Source: Cytophagaceae bacterium
GTDB lineage: Bacteria; Bacteroidota; Bacteroidia; Cytophagales; Spirosomataceae
Assembly: GCA_016722655.1 (NCBI GenBank)
Contig: JADKIR010000004.1
Location: 992,001-1,056,000, forward strand
Length of the DNA stretch: 64,000 bases
Direction of reading: 5' to 3'
Under the pieces are notes generated by a model, which made no database searches, was not told where the DNA came from, and was given only the letters and a program-made list of their open reading frames with translations. This document shows, in pieces, positions 1 to 7,806 of this stretch (position 1 is the first letter of the stretch; each line of letters starts with the position of its first letter). A program made the translations under genes and the position numbers.

Positions 1-576
1 TTCCGAAATTTTTCGCCAGGCATCTTCCCGGGTTTGGCGTTTTACGGCCTGAAGAAGTGTGGCTGCCTTGGGCATGGTCATTTCCTCACCATTTATTTCG
101 ACGGTCATTCCTCCTGTAATTCCCTGACATTCTGTTTGTTTGAGCTGAATTTTGGTATCCAGCTCTATGTTTTCCTCACGAAAAATCTCAACTGATTTAC
201 GCAAACCACGTAACATAATATCATAGCCACCACCCGATAATCCAAATTTTTCGGCCAAAGCCAGAGATTTTTTGTTTAGTTCATCCGAAAAAACTGCGGT
301 ATTAGGTGCTATTTGTTCCACAAAAAACTGATAAGCTTTCTGGTTTTCTTCATCGGAAGTGTCACAAGTCATTTTTATGTATCTCCAGGCCATATTTTCT
401 GACAAATACGACTCCAACTCGCTTCTGTCTTTTAACCATTTTTCCAATTCTTCTTTAGAATTAATGTCTCTATTTTTGAGGTTTTCGTAAAAAGGCTTAA
501 CTAATTCCCAAGATTCCAATTTAAAATCTTCCCCTAAAAATTCTCTTTTTCTACGTTCTAATATTCTATTGCTCAT
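1..576 (-). CDS. M3 family oligoendopeptidase, N-terminal part (runs off the window)
   Basis: The minus-strand reading frame opens with ATG at 576 and stays open to base 1, giving the first 192 residues. It begins MSNRILERRKREFLGEDF and contains LEKWLKDRSELESYLSEN and WRYIKMTCDTSDEE, the N-terminal helical lobe typical of Bacteroidota M3 (PepF-type) zinc oligopeptidases. The catalytic HExxH motif would lie beyond the left edge, so activity cannot be judged. These enzymes are usually cytoplasmic and degrade short peptides; no signal peptide is visible. The gene is divergent from the gene at 674. Family assignment rests on recognised N-terminal sequence only. Confidence 0.85.
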   Translation of the reverse strand, partial: MSNRILERRKREFLGEDFKLESWELVKPFYENLKNRDINSKEELEKWLKDRSELESYLSENMAWRYIKMTCDTSDEENQKAYQFFVEQIAPNTAVFSDELNKKSLALAEKFGLSGGGYDIMLRGLRKSVEIFREENIELDTKIQLKQTECQGITGGMTVEINGEEMTMPKAATLLQAVKRQTREDAWRKISE

Positions 577-673
577 ATTTCAATAATTGAGGCTACAATT
601 TAGCCATGGATTGGCGGATGAAATATATCTTTTTGTAAAATTTGATTTATATTTCTGAAAATAATCATCAAAC

Positions 674-1561
674 ATGTTCCGGATTCTACCATTTATATTT
701 TTATTTATTTTCCAAAATAGTTTTTCACAAAAAAATCCGGAATTACCGGATTGGACTAAAGCATCATTTCAAAAAGAGAGATTGAAAAAAGGTCTGACAC
801 ACAAAACATACCGGTTTTGGAACAAAGACTGCCTGGGTTTAAACGAAAATATCAATATTTTGGAGGTCAGTTTGAAAACAAAAAAGCTAAAATTTGGATT
901 GGCATCGGCCGACAGTTATTCCGACCCCAATCCTTTTGGAGGCACTCTAAAACCCACCAGCGAAATTGCCCAATCTGTGGGTGCCGTTGCAGCTGTGAAT
1001 GCAGGATTTTTTGATATGAAGAATGGTGGAGCGGTGGATTATATCAAAATCAATGGCCAGGTGTATGATACTTCGAGGGTTTATGCCAAACAAAGATTAC
1101 CATTTAAACAGGCCATTTCGGCGTTCACCATTAAGGACAATCAGGTGAAAATAATTAAAGGCGAACAAGATAAAGGCTGGGAAGATAAGCTTGACGCAGC
1201 GTATGTACTGCTGACTGGCCCACTTTTGTTATTCGATAAGGAAGCTCAACCTTTAGCAAAAACTGCCTTTAACGACAACCGCCATCCGCGTACCTGTGCG
1301 TGTGTCACCTCAGACCAAAAGCTCCTGATAGTAACCGTAGATGGCCGGGCTGCAGAGTCAGAAGGAGTGAGTTTGAACGAACTTACTATTCTACTCCAAA
1401 GTTTAAAATGCAAAGATGCCATCAATTTTGATGGCGGGGGCTCCACTACCATGTATATCAAGGGCCAACCCGAAAACGGAGTGGTCAATTATCCTTCTGA
1501 CAATAAAAAATTTGATCATCATGGGGAGCGATCGGTAAGCAATATTTTCTATATCAGGTGA
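674..1561 (+). CDS. Phosphodiester glycosidase family protein (NAGPA/DUF2233 domain), exported
   Basis: A 295-residue protein with a signal peptide (hydrophobic residues 3-18, ending near SFSQ). The body carries the phosphodiester glycosidase signature: VNAGFFDMKNGG near residue 108, LLTGPLLL, RHPRTCACV, the glycine-rich FDGGGSTTMY and a C-terminal GERSVSNIFYI. Family members hydrolyse sugar phosphodiesters such as N-acetylglucosamine-1-phosphodiester. The substrate here is unknown. The protein probably acts in the periplasm or at the cell surface. It stands alone between a divergent peptidase gene and a YceI gene, with about 180 bp to the next start. Confidence 0.88.
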   Translation: MFRILPFIFLFIFQNSFSQKNPELPDWTKASFQKERLKKGLTHKTYRFWNKDCLGLNENINILEVSLKTKKLKFGLASADSYSDPNPFGGTLKPTSEIAQSVGAVAAVNAGFFDMKNGGAVDYIKINGQVYDTSRVYAKQRLPFKQAISAFTIKDNQVKIIKGEQDKGWEDKLDAAYVLLTGPLLLFDKEAQPLAKTAFNDNRHPRTCACVTSDQKLLIVTVDGRAAESEGVSLNELTILLQSLKCKDAINFDGGGSTTMYIKGQPENGVVNYPSDNKKFDHHGERSVSNIFYIR

Positions 1562-1738
1562 TTATCCCCGGCAAATACTTTGGTGGCAGAATTGAAAGTC
1601 AAGCAAATATTTGGATCTGATTAGACATAATTAGTAATATTTCAAAAAAAAATTTAGACCAAAATGAAACTAATTTTTAATTGTAAAAATTAATTGATGT
1701 ATATACATATATTGTTAATACATTAAACAAAAAATATA

Positions 1739-2254
1739 ATGGCAATCTGGAAAATCGACCCAATGCACTCGGAAGTGCAATTTAAAGTAAAACACCTGAT
1801 GATCAGCACCGTAACGGGTGACTTCAAAGTTTATGACGCCTCAGCAGAAACAGCTGGTGACGACTCATTTGAGAATGTGAAAATCAGCTTTTCAGCCCAA
1901 ATCGACTCAATTTCTACAGGAAATGAGCAACGTGACGGTCACCTGAAGTCTCCAGAATTTTTTGATGCCGAAAAATTCCCTGCATTGAATTTTGAATCAA
2001 CTTCCTATGATGGAAATACTCTGAAAGGTAATCTTACGATTAAAGATGTAACCAAAGAAATTAGCCTTGAGGCAGAATTTGGTGGATTAATGACCGATTT
2101 TTATGGTCAAACCAAAGCCGGTTTTGAGATTTCAGGAAAAATCAACCGTCAGGATTTTGGACTTACCTGGTCAGCAGTAACCGAAGCCGGTGGCGTAGTG
2201 GTAAGCGACGAAGTGAAATTGATTCTGAATGTGCAGTTGACAAAACAAGGGTAA
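1739..2254 (+). CDS. YceI family lipocalin-fold protein
   Basis: A 171-residue protein beginning MAIWKIDPMHSEVQFKVKHL, the standard opening of YceI proteins, followed by the strand pattern of the family (RDGHLKSPEFFDAEKFP; GNLTIKDVTKEISLEAEFGG; FGLTWSAVTEAGGVVVSDEV). YceI domains form a lipocalin-like barrel that binds polyisoprenoid or other amphiphilic ligands. There is no signal peptide, so this is probably a cytoplasmic version, which is common in Bacteroidota. It is monocistronic: a terminator hairpin follows within 30 bp. The ligand cannot be inferred. Confidence 0.92.
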   Translation: MAIWKIDPMHSEVQFKVKHLMISTVTGDFKVYDASAETAGDDSFENVKISFSAQIDSISTGNEQRDGHLKSPEFFDAEKFPALNFESTSYDGNTLKGNLTIKDVTKEISLEAEFGGLMTDFYGQTKAGFEISGKINRQDFGLTWSAVTEAGGVVVSDEVKLILNVQLTKQG

Positions 2255-2280
2255 ATTGATTTAGGATTTGATGTTAAAAA

Positions 2281-2312
2281 AAAGGCATTTTCAGAAATTG
2301 AAAATGCCTTTT
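2281..2312. terminator. Bidirectional intrinsic terminator between yceI-like gene and prfB
   Basis: A 12-bp stem AAAGGCATTTTC / GAAAATGCCTTT with a 7-nt loop lies between two convergent genes, with A-rich sequence before it and T-rich sequence after it, so it can serve both strands. Confidence 0.8.
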
Positions 2313-2331
2313 ACAATAATTAAATTCCTTT

Positions 2332-3409
2332 TCAATCCATCATCAAATATGCCTTGATAAAATCGTCGAGGTCGCCATCCATCACCGACTGTATATCGGA
2401 GGTTTCATGTCCCGAGCGGGCGTCTTTTACTAATTTATAAGGATGGAATACGTAGTTTCTGATCTGCGAACCCCACTCGATATTTTTCTTCGATGACTCA
2501 ATATCGGCACGGGCAGCATTGCGTTTTTCTACTTCAATTTGATACAGCTTAGACTTCAGCATGTTCATGGCGTGCTCTTTGTTGGCCAACTGGCTACGCT
2601 CAATCTGGCAAACAATCACGATTCCCGATGGCTTGTGTGTCAACTGTACCTTGGTTTCTACCTTGTTAACGTTCTGACCACCAGCACCACCCGAACGGGA
2701 GGTTTGCCATTCGATATCTCCCAGGTTTACCTCAATTTCGATGGTATCGTCAACCAATGGATAGGCATAAACCGAGGCAAACGAAGTATGGCGGCGGGCA
2801 TTGGAGTCAAAAGGCGAAATACGCACCAAACGATGTACACCGTTTTCTGACTTCAAAAAACCATAGGCCATCGGACCGTCTATCTGCATTGAGGCAGATT
2901 TTATTCCGGCTCCGTCACCGTCTGTCCAGTCGATTTGGCTAACTTTATAATTGTGTTTTTGAGCCCACATCAGATACATACGATACAGCATGCTGGCCCA
3001 GTCCTGGCTTTCGGTACCACCGGCACCGGAGTTGATTTCGATAATGGCAGAAAACTGGTCTTCTTCCGAAGAAAGCATCTTTTTGAGCTCAAGCTCTTCT
3101 ATGATGGCCTCTGTTTTTTTGCCTTCGGCTTTGATTTCCTCTTCCGACACTTCATCCATTTGATAGAACTCGTGCAGGGTTTCGAGGTCGCTCATGGCGT
3201 TTTCGGCTTCTTCGTAAGCCTCTGTCCAGTTTTTAAGGGTCTGGATTTCCTTAACAACTTTTTGTGCATGCTCCGAATCATTCCAGAATTCGGGTTGGGC
3301 CTGTTGATTTTCTAAATCCCCAAGCTTCTCTTTACGGTTATCGTAGTCAAAGATACCTCCTCAAAGCCGACACTCTGGCTCTCAAATCTTTCAACGCTTC
3401 TGTTGTCAT
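2332..3409 (-). CDS. prfB: Peptide chain release factor 2, with programmed +1 frameshift
   Basis: RF2 releases finished peptides at UGA and UAA codons. The zero frame starts with ATG at 3409, reads 20 codons (ending RRYL) and meets an in-frame UGA at 3349-3347. A +1 shift at CTT (codon 3352-3350) continues as DYDNRKEKLGDLENQ and on to the stop at 2332. The full product is about 358 residues, the normal RF2 length. Key elements are the anticodon-like SPF tripeptide (RISPFDSNARRHTSF) and the catalytic GGQ loop (SGGAGGQNVNKVETKVQL). A start at the internal ATG at 3195 would give a truncated protein without domain 1 and is rejected. A TACCTTTG -7 element lies about 40 nt upstream. Confidence 0.96.
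3347..3361 (-). other. prfB programmed frameshift site
   Basis: On the minus strand the sequence reads AGGAGG TAT CTT TGA C. It has a Shine-Dalgarno-like AGGAGG three nucleotides before the slippery CTT codon, then the in-frame UGA followed by C. This is the canonical RF2 autoregulatory arrangement: low RF2 lets the ribosome pause and slip +1. The downstream frame is coding without interruption, so the site appears functional. Confidence 0.93.
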
Positions 3410-3448
3410 GATTTCCTTAAATGGTTAAACATTAAATAAAAAAGTCTG

Positions 3449-3456
3449 CAAAGGTA
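3449..3456 (-). promoter_or_regulatory. Probable prfB promoter -7 element
   Basis: Minus-strand TACCTTTG matches the Bacteroidota -7 consensus TAnnTTTG. It is followed by GCAG and lies about 40 nt before the prfB start. The -33 region has TTC rather than TTG at about the expected spacing. Confidence 0.6.
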
Positions 3457-3544
3457 GGGAGAAACGGGGGAAAATGGAAGTATGGAATTGAAGAAATATA
3501 GAATTTGAGTTTTTCTATTTAAATTTAGATTTTAAAAACTCAAT

Positions 3545-3694
3545 ATGGAGAACAAGAAAAGAAAGAATACAAAAAAGAACCTAAAAGAACATGAAGAAAG
3601 AATGAAGTTGATCCTTTATAGAGGAAAAGTTAATCTGAATATCGACTTGGATGTTTTGAGAGGTAGAAATAAAAATTTTATTGAGGGTAAATAA
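3545..3694 (+). CDS. Small basic hypothetical protein (49 aa)
   Basis: A short ORF from ATG at 3545 to TAA at 3692-3694, encoding 49 residues that start MENKKRKNTKKNLKEHEER. The first half is strongly lysine-rich and charged. Its stop codon directly abuts the ATG of the next ORF (3695), which suggests translational coupling. No family is recognised and there is no clear ribosome binding site. It may be a real small protein or a leader for the downstream gene. Confidence 0.4.
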   Translation: MENKKRKNTKKNLKEHEERMKLILYRGKVNLNIDLDVLRGRNKNFIEGK

Positions 3695-4027
3695 ATGGAT
3701 AAGAAAACAAAAGTATTTTCAATTGTTTCAACAATAATCTTCTTCACAATATATTTTGGCAGAAAACATTTGGCTGAAAACATGTTGGTAGGAAAGTGGG
3801 CAACAAAAAGCACTGTTTCTGAAACCTTTTCTTTGAATTTTATGGATAATGATTCAGTTGTTATTAGTAAGAATTCTGAAAAATTAAGTAAGAAATATCT
3901 TATTTTGGAGAATAATAGACTTGTTTTAGAAAATGAAACAGACATTAAAGAATATAACTATTTGATTCAAAATCAAAAATTATTCTTGATTGAAAAAGGT
4001 GACACTTTGACTTTTTTAAGAAAATAA
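3695..4027 (+). CDS. Hypothetical membrane-anchored small protein, lipocalin-like pattern
   Basis: A 110-residue protein with a hydrophobic N-terminal segment (residues 8-21, FSIVSTIIFFTIYF) that looks like an uncleaved anchor. Alternating beta-strand sequence follows: VGKWATKSTVSETFSLNF, then DSVVISKN, YLILENNRLVLENE and a final GDTLTFLRK. The pattern 'GKW... strand... ENNRLVL... GDTLTF' resembles small lipocalin-like beta-barrel proteins of Bacteroidota, but no family signature is decisive. The start is preceded by GAGGG, a reasonable ribosome binding site. It immediately follows the 49-residue ORF. Function unknown. Confidence 0.6.
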   Translation: MDKKTKVFSIVSTIIFFTIYFGRKHLAENMLVGKWATKSTVSETFSLNFMDNDSVVISKNSEKLSKKYLILENNRLVLENETDIKEYNYLIQNQKLFLIEKGDTLTFLRK

Positions 4028-4093
4028 ATAAAGAATTCTCATTAACAAAAATAACTCAACTTATCACTTGAATTTAATTCTAACTAAAAACTT

Positions 4094-4774
4094 TCAACAC
4101 ACCAACTTAAACCCTTCGCCGTGTAAATTCATGATCTGCAATTCGGGATTAGGCTTAAGGTATTTTCTGAGCTTGGTTATATACACATCCATGCTGCGGG
4201 CATTAAAATAAGAATCATCACCCCAGATGAGTTTCAGAGCATAAGAGCGGCTCACCGGTTTATTGAGATTTTGGCAGAAAAGCTTCAAAAGATCTGACTC
4301 TTTGGAGGTAAGTTTGGTGAGATTGCCTTCATGTGTGAGCGTATGCTTATGCGAGTCAAAAAGAATGTTTCCAAGTGCAAATTGGTCGGCTTCAGGGTTT
4401 TTCTCTTCTTTTTTTACTCTTTTCAATATGGCCTTAATTCTGACCAATAGCTCTTCCATGCTAAATGGCTTGGTCATGTAGTCGTCGGCCCCTACTTCAA
4501 AGCCTTTAAGGGTGTCTTCGGGCATTGATTTCGCTGTAAGAAATAATATCGGAATTCCCGGATTCTTGATTCTGATTTCTTTTGCCAGCGAAAAACCGTC
4601 TTTTTTGGGCATCATCACATCCAGAATACAGAAATCATACTCATTCTGAATAAACATATCCAGACCCTGGTTGCCATCTCGTGCCAGATCCACCTCAAAT
4701 TCTTTGGCTTGTAAGTATTCCTGCAATAAGCTGCCCAGATTAGGGTCGTCTTCGGTCAAAAGTATTTTTATCAT
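4094..4774 (-). CDS. OmpR/PhoB-family response regulator (RprY-like)
   Basis: A 226-residue two-domain regulator. The receiver domain (1-118) has the acidic pocket EDD (8-10), phospho-acceptor D52 in CILDVMMPKKDG, T80 and K102 in MTKPF. The C-terminal winged-helix domain (about 130-226) has the OmpR hallmarks LTSKESDLLKLF and RSMDVYITKLRKYL. It overlaps the histidine kinase gene upstream by 4 nt (ATGA), so the two are co-translated. The kinase/regulator pair resembles RprX/RprY of Bacteroides. Target genes are not evident from the window. Confidence 0.95.
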   Translation of the reverse strand: MIKILLTEDDPNLGSLLQEYLQAKEFEVDLARDGNQGLDMFIQNEYDFCILDVMMPKKDGFSLAKEIRIKNPGIPILFLTAKSMPEDTLKGFEVGADDYMTKPFSMEELLVRIKAILKRVKKEEKNPEADQFALGNILFDSHKHTLTHEGNLTKLTSKESDLLKLFCQNLNKPVSRSYALKLIWGDDSYFNARSMDVYITKLRKYLKPNPELQIMNLHGEGFKLVC

Positions 4775-6555
4775 GATTTTTGTAGGGGTAATAATACCGT
4801 AAATTCGCTTCCTTCACCCGGTTTGCTGCTGACTTCTATGGTGCCGTGGTGTAGTTCCACCATATTTTTTACATAACTTAATCCCAAACCAAAACCTTTT
4901 ACATCATGCAGGTTGCCTTTGGGTACTCTATAAAACTTATCAAAGATCTTGTTGAGGTGCTCTTTTGGAATGCCCATTCCCTTATCTACAATTTTTACAG
5001 ACAATTGATTTTCAGTATTTGAAGTGGAGATGGTTATCCGGGGTTTTTCTGAAGAATACTTGATGGCGTTATCGAGCAAATTATAGAATATATTGGTTAA
5101 GTGTACCTTGTCGGCCAATACATTGGTTTCTTCAGCATGCAGGTCAAGGTCGAGAGTGGCATCAAATTTCTCAATTTGTACAGCATGATTTTTCACTACC
5201 TGATCAAGGATTTCATTGATTTCAAGCAACTCATTTCGTAAATTTATATCACCTTTTTCGAGTTTGGCGATTTGCAATACAGTTTCAATCTGTGAGCCCA
5301 GCCTTCGGTTTTCCTGCTCAATGATGTTGAGATATTTTTCAGTTTTTTCTGAATTGGTACTTACTGTTTTATCTTTGATAAACTCCAGGGCCAGGCTGAT
5401 GGTCGAAACCGGTGTTTTAAGCTCGTGTGTCATGTTATTGATAAAATCATTTTTGATATTGGCCAGTTTTTTCTGATTGAGCATTGTATTTACTGAATAA
5501 TAAAACACAGTACCAATCAGCCCTATCAACAAAAATGAGCTCCCGAAAATACTCCACAGGTTACGAATGATATAATTATCCCGATTTGGAAATCCTACTT
5601 CGATGAATTGCTGGTGCTGGAGGGCGTCGTTGGGGAATAATTTTACCTGATAATTTTTGATTTCAGGATTAGGATTAAACTTATTGAAATTGGCAAAAAC
5701 CACCTTGCTGTTGTCATTGACTTTGTAATAAAAAGGTAAGCTAATGCCATTTTCAGCAAATGATTTTTTCAAAAGGGTATCGAGCATCACATGACCCAAA
5801 CGCTCACTTACAGACCGCTTACCTATCGTAAACTCTTTAAATACATCTTTTAAAAGTTCGGTTTTTTGTTCATTGTTTTGAGACCAGTTTATTTTTACCC
5901 TGGTTTTTTCTTCCGGTTCTGACTTGATTTCATAAGAATTAAAATTGTCGGAAACCAAATGTTCCGTTTTTTGACCAGGATATCTGCTTTCATTTTCAAG
6001 GTCTCTGAACAAAACTTCAAACTTTTCATTCAGTTTTGACATTCTGAGAATTTTCTGATTAAGGTTTTCAAAATCAGCGAATTCTTCTTCCAGAAAACCT
6101 CCAAAAAACTCTTTCTGAAGATCGGGTTCTATAAGGTATTTTGTACTTACATAATCGTTTTTGGGGAAATTATTGGAATGAATATCAATGGTAATTACCT
6201 GCTTGGGATCCAGCCTGAGGGCATTGCCGTCATGGTAAGCAAATACCATAGAATCAGATTTGATTGCTGGTTTTTCTGCCACAGTAATCTTCTGCGGAAC
6301 CCTGTTTTTTGATTTTTTTCCTTTTGCGATTTCCAAAAGTCTCTTCTTATCTTCCAACTCTATCCGCTTTTTGGTCAGGTACATTATTTCCTGCTTTTCC
6401 AGCTTTAGGACAGTTTCTTTGAGCACTTCATTGACTTTACGATCAAACTCAGCATTTTTTATCTCATAGGCATTTTGAATCCAGTACCATTGGAAGGCAA
6501 TCAGACCCAATAGCCCCAGCAACATAAAACCGATTAAAATATTAATTTTTTTCAA
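4771..6555 (-). CDS. Membrane sensor histidine kinase (RprX-like)
   Basis: A 594-residue sensor kinase: TM1 at about residues 5-25, a long periplasmic sensor region (about 30-330), TM2 at about 332-356, then the cytoplasmic kinase core. The phosphorylated histidine is H377 in NNMTHELKTPVS. The ATPase domain has an N box (NIFYNLLDNAIKYSS), a G1 box (VDKGMGIP), an F box (FDKFYRVP) and a G2 box (GFGLGLSYVKNMV). The last 4 nt overlap the response regulator gene. The periplasmic part has no recognised sensor fold, so the signal is unknown. The opposite strand carries gldA, and the 200-bp gap between them should hold both promoters. Confidence 0.95.
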   Translation of the reverse strand: MKKINILIGFMLLGLLGLIAFQWYWIQNAYEIKNAEFDRKVNEVLKETVLKLEKQEIMYLTKKRIELEDKKRLLEIAKGKKSKNRVPQKITVAEKPAIKSDSMVFAYHDGNALRLDPKQVITIDIHSNNFPKNDYVSTKYLIEPDLQKEFFGGFLEEEFADFENLNQKILRMSKLNEKFEVLFRDLENESRYPGQKTEHLVSDNFNSYEIKSEPEEKTRVKINWSQNNEQKTELLKDVFKEFTIGKRSVSERLGHVMLDTLLKKSFAENGISLPFYYKVNDNSKVVFANFNKFNPNPEIKNYQVKLFPNDALQHQQFIEVGFPNRDNYIIRNLWSIFGSSFLLIGLIGTVFYYSVNTMLNQKKLANIKNDFINNMTHELKTPVSTISLALEFIKDKTVSTNSEKTEKYLNIIEQENRRLGSQIETVLQIAKLEKGDINLRNELLEINEILDQVVKNHAVQIEKFDATLDLDLHAEETNVLADKVHLTNIFYNLLDNAIKYSSEKPRITISTSNTENQLSVKIVDKGMGIPKEHLNKIFDKFYRVPKGNLHDVKGFGLGLSYVKNMVELHHGTIEVSSKPGEGSEFTVLLPLQKS

Positions 6556-6759
6556 CCCAAAAAAATGATTTCGTATGCTAATTCTTTTAATTCAAAACAA
6601 AAATATCAATAATACCGAGGCAATTGACAGCTTTAACACTTTTTAACTTTGAAAAACCTACCCTCAAAAGCATAAAAAACTAGCCAGAAGTACCCAAAAA
6701 ACCATGCTCTGAAAAATATTGACTAACTTCGTGCAGTTTTTTAGAAAACAAATTAAAGC

Positions 6760-7470
6760 ATGTCAGTTTCGGTAAATCAGCTCACAAAAATTTACGGTAG
6801 CCAAATAGCCGTTAATAATGTGAGTTTTACAGTCAATAAAGGTGAAATAGTGGGTTTTCTTGGGCCAAATGGAGCCGGGAAATCAACCACAATGAAAATC
6901 CTAACCGGATATATTCAGGCAAATAGTGGTTCGGCTCATCTCGACGAAGATGAAATCAGGATTGATAACGTCAACACGAAAAAGAAAATCGGGTATTTGC
7001 CCGAGCATAATCCATTGTACCCTGAAATGTATATCAAAGAATACCTTCAGTTTGTGGGTTCTTTGTATGGCTTGAAAAAAGGAGATTTAAAAGACAGAAT
7101 CGAAGAAATAATTGAAAAAGTGGGGCTTTCTCCTGAAAAAAATAAAAAAATAGAACAACTATCCAAAGGATATCGCCAGCGTGTAGGACTAGCTCAGGCT
7201 TTGATTCACGACCCCGAAGTACTGATTCTGGATGAGCCTACCACAGGCCTGGACCCTAATCAATTGGTCGAAATAAGAAATCTGATAAAGGAGGTTGGAA
7301 AAAATAAGACCATTATTTTGAGTACTCACATCATGCAGGAAGTCGAAGCCATCTGCGACAGGGTTATCATTATCAACAAAGGGTCTATCGTTGCCGATGA
7401 TAAACTGGAAAAACTGACCAAAGAACAAGGCTCGTTGGAGCAAATTTTTAGAAAACTGACAAACGTTTAA
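6760..7470 (+). CDS. gldA: ABC transporter ATP-binding protein, GldA-like
   Basis: A 236-residue ABC ATPase: Walker A GPNGAGKS (35-42), Q-loop region GYLPEHNPLYPEMYIKEYLQ, signature LSKGYRQRVGLAQAL (from 134), Walker B VLILDEP (154-160), H-loop STHIMQEV. The PEHNPLY segment and the opening sequence match GldA, the ATPase of the gliding-associated GldA-GldFG exporter in Bacteroidota. It is about 60 residues shorter than typical GldA: the C-terminal region is condensed to EQGSLEQIFRKLTNV. Neither gldF nor gldG is adjacent. Four nt separate it from the RRM gene. GldA is the best match; a generic drug or lipid exporter ATPase is the alternative. Confidence 0.8.
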   Translation: MSVSVNQLTKIYGSQIAVNNVSFTVNKGEIVGFLGPNGAGKSTTMKILTGYIQANSGSAHLDEDEIRIDNVNTKKKIGYLPEHNPLYPEMYIKEYLQFVGSLYGLKKGDLKDRIEEIIEKVGLSPEKNKKIEQLSKGYRQRVGLAQALIHDPEVLILDEPTTGLDPNQLVEIRNLIKEVGKNKTIILSTHIMQEVEAICDRVIIINKGSIVADDKLEKLTKEQGSLEQIFRKLTNV

Positions 7471-7473
7471 GAT

Positions 7474-7806
7474 ATGGATATTTTTGTAGGAAGTCTTCCT
7501 TTCAAATACACTGAAAAAGACCTGATTGGGATATTTGAGGTCTATGGTAAAGTGAGCTCTGCCACTATTGTTATTGACAAAAGAACACGCCAAAACAAGG
7601 GCTTTGGATTTGTGGAAATGCCCATCGCCAAAGAAGCAATGAAAGCTATCAAGGCACTTGACGGCTCAGACCAGCTGGGAAGAGCTATTATAGTGAGCGA
7701 AGCACAAAAAAACAAAGAAGGAGAAAGGATTGATAAGGCCCCCAAAGACTGGTTTAAGAAAAGTAAGAAAAAAGATACTATCATCACTTTCGGCGACAAA
7801 AAATGA
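7474..7806 (+). CDS. RNA-binding protein with one RRM domain
   Basis: A 110-residue protein with a complete RNA recognition motif at residues 1-80: RNP2 is DIFVGSLPF at the N-terminus and RNP1 is KGFGFVEM. A lysine-rich tail (SKKKDTI) follows. Such small RRM proteins are common in Bacteroidota and bind single-stranded RNA. Its stop overlaps the start of the DEAD-box helicase by 4 nt (ATGA), so the two are very likely made together and may act together in RNA remodelling, perhaps in cold or stress conditions. That joint role is an inference from gene order. Confidence 0.93.
   Translation: MDIFVGSLPFKYTEKDLIGIFEVYGKVSSATIVIDKRTRQNKGFGFVEMPIAKEAMKAIKALDGSDQLGRAIIVSEAQKNKEGERIDKAPKDWFKKSKKKDTIITFGDKK

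Noticed and set aside
2332..3195. Short prfB starting at the ATG at 3195
   Set aside because: The frame continues upstream through the canonical frameshift site and restores a full-length RF2.
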